Of a stretch of 7,959 bases of DNA, positions 1 through 5,288 are shown piece by piece. The notes beneath the pieces were generated by a model. That model worked only from the letters and a program-made list of their open reading frames with translations. It made no database searches and was not told the origin of the DNA. Origin of the DNA: Deltaproteobacteria bacterium (lineage in GTDB: Bacteria > Desulfobacterota > DSM-4660 > Desulfatiglandales > B25-G16); contig JAFDHR010000098.1 in NCBI GenBank assembly GCA_019308645.1, positions 1 through 7,959 on the forward strand, read 5' to 3'. Numbering within the stretch: the stretch's first letter is position 1; each line of letters opens with the position of its first letter. The position numbers and the translations under genes were made by a program.

Positions 1-28
1 CCGGTGAGAACAATCAAGGTTCCAGTTT

Positions 29-358
29 TTGATTATGCGGAAATGGTCTAACGCAACCCCCTGGCAGCAATACTATTTCAGCAAAAATCAAGAGGGCATT
101 TTCTATTATGAACAGAGCGGCTTTGGCAGCAGCGGCCAGAGGTATAATCACGGATTCTACGGCCACCTGTTCGCGCTTTTAAACAGTGAAAACCCTGTTT
201 CAACCTGCTTTTTCACATATGACAGCCGCAATAAATTTATCTTCAATCGAGAGGAAGAAAGCCTGTGCCTCAACTCTATTCATCTGGTCGGTAATTTTCA
301 AATTGATCGGAAAAAGAGCGAGAGAATTCTTGAGGATGTGGGCAGGATTGAGAAATAA
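29..358 (+). CDS. Hypothetical protein, 109 aa, unrecognised
   Basis: I do not recognise this protein. The reading frame opens after a TGA at 5-7. Two starts are possible: TTG at 29, which has AAGG (16-19) nine bases upstream, or ATG at 35, which has no well-placed ribosome site. The product is rich in aromatic residues in its first half (WQQYYF, FYYEQSGF, HGFYGHLF) and ends in a charged segment with many Lys, Arg and Glu. I see no signal peptide, membrane segment, cysteine pair or nuclease motif. Codon use looks like real coding sequence, with a mix of G/C and A/T third positions similar to the cas genes. It lies on the same strand as the cas operon but 311 bases away, across a region with its own promoter, so it is probably not part of that transcript. 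It could also be the end of a gene broken upstream of the window. Confidence 0.5.
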   Translation: MIMRKWSNATPWQQYYFSKNQEGIFYYEQSGFGSSGQRYNHGFYGHLFALLNSENPVSTCFFTYDSRNKFIFNREEESLCLNSIHLVGNFQIDRKKSERILEDVGRIEK

Positions 359-426
359 GCTTCTTGAACAACTATATTTTGAGTGCCTGTGCTTTTACTG
401 TTTGGCCGACCGTTTGTGGGAAATCA

Positions 427-470
427 TATAGGAATTCATTTGCAAATAACTTTATTTCTAAATTCCTATA
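427..470. repeat. Interrupted 10-bp inverted repeat with a palindrome inside
   Basis: TATAGGAATT at 427-436 is the exact reverse complement of AATTCCTATA at 461-470, with 24 bases between the arms. Within the gap, ATTTGCAAAT (438-447) is a perfect 10-bp palindrome. No T tract follows, so a Rho-independent terminator is unlikely. The arrangement resembles a binding site for a dimeric regulator, but it could also be a chance product of AT-rich sequence or a remnant of a mobile-element end. Confidence 0.5.
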
Positions 471-549
471 AAAGCATTGAAAAAAAGAACGAGGCCGGTT
501 CGTAATCAAAGTTATGCTCTTAATTTGAAGGATATTTGTCGGAAGTTGG

Positions 550-584
550 CCGTTTATTTAGAAAAACAATATTACTATAAACGG
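550..584. repeat. Interrupted 8-bp inverted repeat next to the cas promoter
   Basis: CCGTTTAT at 550-557 is the exact reverse complement of ATAAACGG at 577-584, with a 19-base gap. The right arm ends 24 bases before the extended -10 element at 609-617, so it abuts the position where the -35 contacts would fall. That placement fits an operator for a repressor or activator of the cas operon. No regulator gene is recognisable in the window, so its role is inferred from position only. Confidence 0.45.
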
Positions 585-608
585 TTGCCGCATACTGGGA
601 ATGACAAA

Positions 609-617
609 TGATATAAT
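609..617 (+). promoter_or_regulatory. Extended -10 promoter for the cas operon
   Basis: TGATATAAT is a perfect match to the extended -10 consensus (TGnTATAAT). Transcription would start near 623-625, leaving a leader of about 45 bases before the cas6 ATG at 670. The best -35 candidate, TTGCCG at 585-590, is 21 bases away and so poorly spaced. Extended -10 promoters can work without a good -35, and a weak -35 would suit a promoter that depends on a regulator. Confidence 0.55.
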
Positions 618-669
618 GGCTTTCACCCACAAAATGCCAGCGTCCATATTAAAAACGAAGGCTATATGA

Positions 670-1377
670 ATGAATTCATCGATTAAAATTGATGTAACCG
701 AGTATCACCTTCGCTTGGGCCGTGAAATGCATACAGGTGAATCGCCACAACTCCGCGGCTTTTTTGGAAGAGCTTTTGCAGACGAAGCACTGCTTCACCA
801 TCATCAATCTGATGGTTCGTTGCTATATAAGTATCCTCGCGTACAGTTTAAAATTTTACAGAAAACAGCCTTACTCTTGGGGATAGCTGAGGGAAGCGAA
901 CTTCTTTCAAAATTATGGCTGAAGGTTGATCACACAACCATAGGTAACGAAAACCTGCCTGTAATCGAATCTAAAATAATCAAAAGGATAGAAGACTTAG
1001 GTGAAACAAAAGAACCTGTTAACTACTGTTTTCTTACACCATGGATGGCACTCAACCAGAAAAACGAACACAGGTATGTCACAGAAAAAATGCAACAAAA
1101 GCGTTTTACACTTTTGGAAAAAATATTAGTGGGGAACTGCCTATCTCTTTCGAAATCGTTGGGTTATACTATCAATTTGCGGCTAAATGCTGATTGTAGC
1201 GGACTACAAGAGGTTAGGTGTTCACTTAAAGGAGTGCCGATGCGCGGATTTGTTGGATCGTTTCAGATCAATTTTTTGCTGCCTGATAAAATTGGCTTAG
1301 GCAAATCTGTGTCGCGGGGATTTGGTACTCTCGAACGAATGAATACATTTCCGCACAATCGAGGAGATACGAAATGA
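670..1377 (+). CDS. cas6: CRISPR endoribonuclease Cas6 (Cas6b family)
   Basis: Cas6 cuts the CRISPR precursor RNA within each repeat to release crRNAs for Cascade. The 235-residue length suits the Cas6b branch. The N-terminal block has the family pattern LRGFFGRAF (28-36), then LLHHH (41-45), then a Tyr-Lys-Tyr-Pro stretch near 53-56. The histidines at 43-45 are the likely catalytic site, by analogy with the paired histidines of Methanococcus maripaludis Cas6b. The C-terminal block has the glycine-rich RNA-binding loop GLGKSVSRGFGT. The ATG at 670 is favoured because a TGA lies immediately upstream in frame and GAAGG (657-661) sits eight bases before it. It is the first gene of the operon, and its TGA overlaps the cas8b start as ATGA. 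The C-terminal part is related to the truncated copy at 7654-7917. Confidence 0.93.
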   Translation: MNSSIKIDVTEYHLRLGREMHTGESPQLRGFFGRAFADEALLHHHQSDGSLLYKYPRVQFKILQKTALLLGIAEGSELLSKLWLKVDHTTIGNENLPVIESKIIKRIEDLGETKEPVNYCFLTPWMALNQKNEHRYVTEKMQQKRFTLLEKILVGNCLSLSKSLGYTINLRLNADCSGLQEVRCSLKGVPMRGFVGSFQINFLLPDKIGLGKSVSRGFGTLERMNTFPHNRGDTK

Positions 1378-3548
1378 TTATTGAAGATCTGATAAGACTT
1401 GGAAAACCTTTATTAGAAGGCGGAATGGATGCTCGCGATATCCTGGAGCTTATTTCAGATGTCAATAATGAAAAGGTTAAGAACTTTTTCCGACATGTGT
1501 TTATAGTAGAAATTCCGCCAGAAGGCAGCAATGATGATCCTACTGTTCTGCCAATGCAAGTCTGGGGACAGGAAGAAGTGGCGGCTGGGCAAAGAACAAA
1601 AGTTGATTTCAAACCGGATGTGAAACGCGCTATAGGAACTCCATTTGTCTTGCCAACCGGAGGAATGCCACTCAATCCTCAAGGCAGTTATGGTATACCA
1701 GTTTATCCATGCTACGACCGGCACTTAGGAGCAGAAGAAAATCTTGATGAAGGCAAAAAGTCCTACAGTTTCCGAAAGTCACCAGAACATGTTTACCAAT
1801 TCCTTTATGGTAGGCTGAAGAGAACATATAATGTAAATCCTGAAGCACTACCTCTAATGAAAATTGCCCAACTTATTCATACCCAGGTGTCATCACTGCC
1901 TGTCGAAAAAGGCTCAAAACTCCTCGGGATTATTATCCTAGCCCAGACGCATGGAGATTCCAGCCCCTATTCTTACAGTAAATATCCTTCCCCCTATGAT
2001 ATCGGTCAAAACAACCAACACTATGGCCAATATATTGTTCCTCACTTTGACAAGATTCTTAAAGCTGTTTGGGCGGCTAAATTTGAGGAGGGAGCAAGCA
2101 TTGGAAAAAAGGTAGGCACATGTTCAATCTGTGGCAAAAAGGGGGATGTGGTGTCGTCTTATTGTAAAGCTTGGCCATGGGCACTGCCCGAGTGGAACTG
2201 TCCACTTCCACAGGGAGGAAAAAAAACACTCTGGGTAGAGGGCGTGGCTTTAGATGAATCATGCTACCGGGCCTTAACTTTGGGTAGCAAGGTCTTTTCA
2301 GGTTTGACCCAGAGGATACATTCCATAATAACTAGTGAAATATTTTCACCGGTTAACGATAGTGAGGCACGTAACCGTACCTCGGGACGTGAGTCAAGTT
2401 TGCCAACTATATTGGGCTCAGCTTATCTTTTACCCGTACACGATGAAAGCCTGAAAGATGAATTACTCCGAGAGGATTTTTCCCAAAAAATACAGGCTAT
2501 GCTGCGAAAGCCTCCCAAAGAGGGGCCATTTCTCGATAAATACATAGATACGGTAACCGGCTTCGATGTCTTTTTGCCGGAGGATATTGATAAAACCGAC
2601 TTTCGTCTTACTCTCGTTTATTTTCATGGGAATCCTGGTCGGGGGGACATTCATCTCCGTGCATTTATTCAAGACATCATCCCTTCAACCCTGCGCAAGC
2701 TTAGCAAGATTGCTCAGAAAAATGCTGAAATATGCATTGGCCTCTTGAAAGTGCTTTTTCCCAACGTATCCGAAAAACGGGCGGCTTTTTACCGCACCAT
2801 GTATCGTTCAATTCCATTCTTGCTTACCAGAGCCTACGGCGGTTCTTACCTTTGGGACCAACTGGAGACAGCCTTAAGACGAAAACGGCTCGACATTCTT
2901 CGTCCGACTTCTAACACTGCTCGAAGGATGGGCAGCCTTGTCGCCCGTCTTCCAGCAAGTATTTTCGAACTCAATGACGAAGTTATTTTTTATCTCACCT
3001 TTCTTGAATTTATCACCGAGTATCATAAGCAACTTGCCGCAGAATCTGCGGCTTCAAAGGACAAAAACTTTTCAGATGAAAGGAGGTTGGACATGACCAT
3101 GCGACCATGGAAAGAATTATTGAAGATCATAGAAGATGGGTCGATAGATGCATTGTGCTATCAGTCACCAGCGGAAATTGGCTTCGGCTGCGGCACATTG
3201 ATTCGCCAATTTGGTCGATCGTATTGGTATGCTACGAAAGTCGGTAAAGAGGGTAAAGATTTTTTAAAGCATCGTGTGTTAACCTTTGGAACCGATCTAT
3301 CCCCTGAGGTGTTATGGAAGCGAGGGTTGTCAAAGATTTTTGACGTTGAAGCTCGGTATGAAAAAATCCATCTATCCGATGATTTTCGCCGCCGAGTCGG
3401 TGTGACCTTGACCGAATTTGACCGCTTTCGTGAAGAAATACGGCCAAATCGAGATGCATTTATGGCTGCTTTCTGGTCAGGTTACACGTTACAAGGATAC
3501 GATAAGTCAGATAGGAATAATGGCCAGGCACAGGGTAATGCAACCTAA
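1374..3548 (+). CDS. cas8b: Cascade large subunit Cas8b (Csh1, TM1802-like)
   Basis: This is the large subunit of I-B Cascade, which recognises the PAM and helps open target DNA. At 724 residues it fits the TM1802/Csh1 group of Cas8b. The N-terminus (LIRLGKPLLEGG) and the middle region (LTLVYFHGNPGRGDI, then PSTLRKL) are typical of the family. A zinc-ribbon-like insert is visible: C250 and C253 form a CxxC pair (CSICGKKG), with further cysteines at 264, 276 and 297. The start ATG overlaps the cas6 stop, and GAGGAG (1361-1366) lies seven bases upstream, which indicates translational coupling. The last 151 residues form a helical segment that probably also exists as a separate Cas11 product from an internal start at 3093. 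Assignment to Cas8b rests on family patterns and on the neighbouring csh2-like cas7 and cas6b. A different Cas8 subgroup is possible but less likely. Confidence 0.88.
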   Translation: MIIEDLIRLGKPLLEGGMDARDILELISDVNNEKVKNFFRHVFIVEIPPEGSNDDPTVLPMQVWGQEEVAAGQRTKVDFKPDVKRAIGTPFVLPTGGMPLNPQGSYGIPVYPCYDRHLGAEENLDEGKKSYSFRKSPEHVYQFLYGRLKRTYNVNPEALPLMKIAQLIHTQVSSLPVEKGSKLLGIIILAQTHGDSSPYSYSKYPSPYDIGQNNQHYGQYIVPHFDKILKAVWAAKFEEGASIGKKVGTCSICGKKGDVVSSYCKAWPWALPEWNCPLPQGGKKTLWVEGVALDESCYRALTLGSKVFSGLTQRIHSIITSEIFSPVNDSEARNRTSGRESSLPTILGSAYLLPVHDESLKDELLREDFSQKIQAMLRKPPKEGPFLDKYIDTVTGFDVFLPEDIDKTDFRLTLVYFHGNPGRGDIHLRAFIQDIIPSTLRKLSKIAQKNAEICIGLLKVLFPNVSEKRAAFYRTMYRSIPFLLTRAYGGSYLWDQLETALRRKRLDILRPTSNTARRMGSLVARLPASIFELNDEVIFYLTFLEFITEYHKQLAAESAASKDKNFSDERRLDMTMRPWKELLKIIEDGSIDALCYQSPAEIGFGCGTLIRQFGRSYWYATKVGKEGKDFLKHRVLTFGTDLSPEVLWKRGLSKIFDVEARYEKIHLSDDFRRRVGVTLTEFDRFREEIRPNRDAFMAAFWSGYTLQGYDKSDRNNGQAQGNAT
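3079..3095 (+). promoter_or_regulatory. Internal ribosome binding site and start codon inside cas8b
   Basis: AAAGGAGGT at 3079-3087 is a near-complete anti-16S match. It is followed, six bases after AGGAGG, by ATG at 3093-3095 in the cas8b frame (codon 574). This is the strongest Shine-Dalgarno site I see in the window, stronger than those before the annotated cas genes, although it lies deep inside a coding region. A second in-frame ATG at 3099 is less well spaced. The natural reading is an internal start for Cas11. Confidence 0.75.
3093..3548 (+). CDS. cas11: Cascade small subunit Cas11b, by internal translation of cas8b
   Basis: This nested frame would give a 151-residue protein identical to Cas8b residues 574-724, starting MTMRPWKELL. 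Small subunits of this kind line the belly of Cascade and stabilise the crRNA-target duplex. Systems of types I-B, I-C and I-D that lack a separate cas11 gene are known to make it from an internal start in the large-subunit gene. Three things support the same here: no standalone small-subunit gene is present between cas8b and cas7, the internal Shine-Dalgarno is excellent, and the start falls at the boundary of the C-terminal helical domain, after a charged, probably flexible segment around residues 558-573 (SAASKDKNFSDERR). The protein itself has not been shown, so the product remains an inference. Confidence 0.7.
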   Translation: MTMRPWKELLKIIEDGSIDALCYQSPAEIGFGCGTLIRQFGRSYWYATKVGKEGKDFLKHRVLTFGTDLSPEVLWKRGLSKIFDVEARYEKIHLSDDFRRRVGVTLTEFDRFREEIRPNRDAFMAAFWSGYTLQGYDKSDRNNGQAQGNAT

Positions 3549-3587
3549 TGAATTCAATAAAATTAATGTGTGTGAAAGGAGCTAAAG

Positions 3588-4556
3588 ATGGGCACAACAG
3601 ATGTAAAAACCGGTGAAATTCTATTTGTAAAATGTGTCAAAGACGGTATCCCAAACCGCGATCCATTGCGCGACAGCGATGCCCGTCGGATTTTTGGCGA
3701 AGAGGATGGTCGCATCTCTCTGTCGGATGTGAGCATTAAACGTGATGTGAGGGATTACATTCAAGCGCGGTTTCCAGATGGCGGTAACGACAAAACCATG
3801 GGAATATTTGTTCGCAAGGAATTCACGGACGATAACAAACTTTTAGGTCGTGATCGGCTTGCCCAGGCAATGCTGGAACGTGCTGGCTCTGATCCCAAGA
3901 AGGCAGGTCGGGCTGATCTAATAAGAGTGGCCTTTGATGCACGAATCTTCGGTGTGGTCTTCAGCGTTGGAGGCAAAGCCTTTAATCAATGCGGTCCTGT
4001 TCAGTTTGGCTGGGCGCATTCTCTCCATCCCGTTGATACCAAGTATGTTCAGGGAACAGTTGTTATGCCATCAAGAGATGTTGAGGTGAAAGAGGAAACC
4101 GGTGAAGAAACCGGTGCAACGCAGGGCACTATATGGACGACTTACACGCTTCCATTTGCAGTCTTTGCCATGCCAGCGGTTATTAATGCATCCATCGCTG
4201 CTGATACCAAAATGTCGGATAAAGATATGAAAATATTGCTTGAAGCTTTGTGGAAAGGGACTCTTGCCCGTCAAGCTCGCGGACGCGGCATTCAACAGCC
4301 ACTTTTGTTGCTCCATGTCGAATATAAAGACCCTTTCTTCCGGCTCGGCTTTCTTGAAGAAGGAATCAAGTTAAATCCCGGCCGGGAAGCATGGCTTGGC
4401 AGCCAGCCTCCCACATCACTTTCGGAAATAACGCTGGATGTGACTGCTCTTGCAACAAGGTTGGATGAGAATGCCGATAAAATCCATCATGTCAACCTTT
4501 GGGTGGAACCACAACTTCAAATTCAGGGAGATCTTAAGGCAAAGCCTGGCATATAG
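3588..4556 (+). CDS. cas7: Cascade backbone subunit Cas7 (Csh2)
   Basis: Cas7 binds crRNA along its spacer and polymerises to form the Cascade backbone. The 322-residue protein has the Csh2 order of motifs: an N-terminal RRM-like start with a NRDP motif (23-26), LSDVSIKRDVRDY (44-56), FDARIFG followed by a GPVQFGWAHSLHPV block near the middle, then an aromatic YTLPFAVFAMP stretch. The N-terminal motif is normally NGDP in Csh2 proteins, so arginine replaces glycine here. An acidic EETGEETG loop (169-176) is encoded by an imperfect tandem 12-base repeat. AAAGGAG (3575-3581) lies six bases before the ATG. The gene follows cas8b after 39 bases and is 24 bases from cas5, consistent with one transcript. 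Confidence 0.93.
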   Translation: MGTTDVKTGEILFVKCVKDGIPNRDPLRDSDARRIFGEEDGRISLSDVSIKRDVRDYIQARFPDGGNDKTMGIFVRKEFTDDNKLLGRDRLAQAMLERAGSDPKKAGRADLIRVAFDARIFGVVFSVGGKAFNQCGPVQFGWAHSLHPVDTKYVQGTVVMPSRDVEVKEETGEETGATQGTIWTTYTLPFAVFAMPAVINASIAADTKMSDKDMKILLEALWKGTLARQARGRGIQQPLLLLHVEYKDPFFRLGFLEEGIKLNPGREAWLGSQPPTSLSEITLDVTALATRLDENADKIHHVNLWVEPQLQIQGDLKAKPGI

Positions 4557-4580
4557 CACTAGAATCTTTGAGGTGATTTC

Positions 4581-5288
4581 ATGAGTCTGATCATGTTTGA
4601 GCTTAAAGGCGAAATTGCCCATTTTCGCCGGCTGGATACAATGGGCACACAAGCGACTTATCCTTTCATGACTCGCACTGCTTTGCGGGGCCTGGTGGCC
4701 TCGATATTGGGGCTTGAGATGCTGCCACCTGAAGCCCGTTGCGGCCTTCGTTTGCTTTCACCGGTAAAAACCGTAGCCCAAGAAATGTCCATGCACGGAA
4801 AGTCCTGGGTATCAGGTGGCAGCGAAAAGAGTTTTCACCGGCCGACATCAATCGAATTGGTTGTGAAGCCTTATTACCGTGTCTATTATAAAGGACCATT
4901 GAGTGATGAGCTCGGCCAACGCCTGTGTAACGGACAAAGCCATTACCATACTTATCTGGGTAGCGCATTTTGCCTGACTTTTCCAAAATGGATAGACACT
5001 CTACCTTCGGTTGAATCAGAGGAGTTGAACAAAAATGAGCCATTAACATGTGTGTCTGTAGTGCCTTCGGCGGCAGTTAAGCGTTTATTGATTCAATATG
5101 ACGAAGAATACGCAAGAGTAGGCGGGGTTCTATGGGAATATTTGGGTGACCGCCGATTTCAGGGAACGGTAAGTCTTCTATACGAGGTCAATGGTAGAGC
5201 GCTAAGGTTTCTCCCGACAACTCAAAAAGCTGACACATTCTGGCATTTTTATCAGATACCAAACGAAGGAAGAGTATGCTTATGGTAG
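4581..5288 (+). CDS. cas5: Cascade subunit Cas5 (Cas5h/Cas5b)
   Basis: Cas5 caps the 5' handle of the crRNA and contacts Cas8 at the foot of Cascade. In I-B it is not the processing enzyme, as cas6 is present. The 235-residue protein has the diagnostic N-terminus: LKGEIAHFRR (8-17), then a TYPFMTRTALRGLVASILG block (26-44). An interior HTYLGSAF stretch matches the second half of the RAMP fold. GAGG at 4570-4573 is seven bases before the ATG, and the gene begins 24 bases after cas7. Its last codons overlap cas3 by 13 bases. I see no missing motif or frame disruption. Confidence 0.92.
   Translation: MSLIMFELKGEIAHFRRLDTMGTQATYPFMTRTALRGLVASILGLEMLPPEARCGLRLLSPVKTVAQEMSMHGKSWVSGGSEKSFHRPTSIELVVKPYYRVYYKGPLSDELGQRLCNGQSHYHTYLGSAFCLTFPKWIDTLPSVESEELNKNEPLTCVSVVPSAAVKRLLIQYDEEYARVGGVLWEYLGDRRFQGTVSLLYEVNGRALRFLPTTQKADTFWHFYQIPNEGRVCLW

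Larger units (their letters stand above)
359..669. other. Intergenic region upstream of the cas operon
   Basis: This 311-base AT-rich stretch separates the unknown gene from cas6. It contains a 10-bp inverted repeat (427-436 with 461-470), a 10-bp palindrome (438-447), an 8-bp inverted repeat (550-557 with 577-584) and an extended -10 promoter (609-617). A short open frame (start TTG 477, stop TGA 609-611) would give a 44-residue basic peptide, but it has no ribosome site. I see no CRISPR repeat units, tRNA or clear terminator with a T tract. The likely role is promoter and control region of the cas operon. Confidence 0.6.

Noticed and set aside
1..51. Open frame running in from the left edge and ending with TAA at 49-51, with a GTG at 4
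   Set aside because: Only 16 codons are visible (VRTIKVPVFDY then AEMV). It may be the tail of an upstream gene, or chance; the start resembles some TnpB N-termini but is far too short to call.
558..647. Minus-strand 29-residue hydrophobic frame (ATG at 645-647)
   Set aside because: There is no ribosome site, it is very short, and it lies across the cas promoter region. The hydrophobic look follows from AT-rich sequence.
1268..1724. Minus-strand open frames opposite the start of cas8b
   Set aside because: They are shadows of the cas8b coding strand, with no ribosome sites and no recognisable protein pattern.
3548..3616. Short frame MNSIKL after cas8b, whose DNA resembles the start of cas6 (ATGAATTCA followed by AT-rich bases)
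   Set aside because: The resemblance is limited to about 20 AT-rich bases with indels, and the 22-codon frame lacks a ribosome site of its own. Chance is the simplest explanation.
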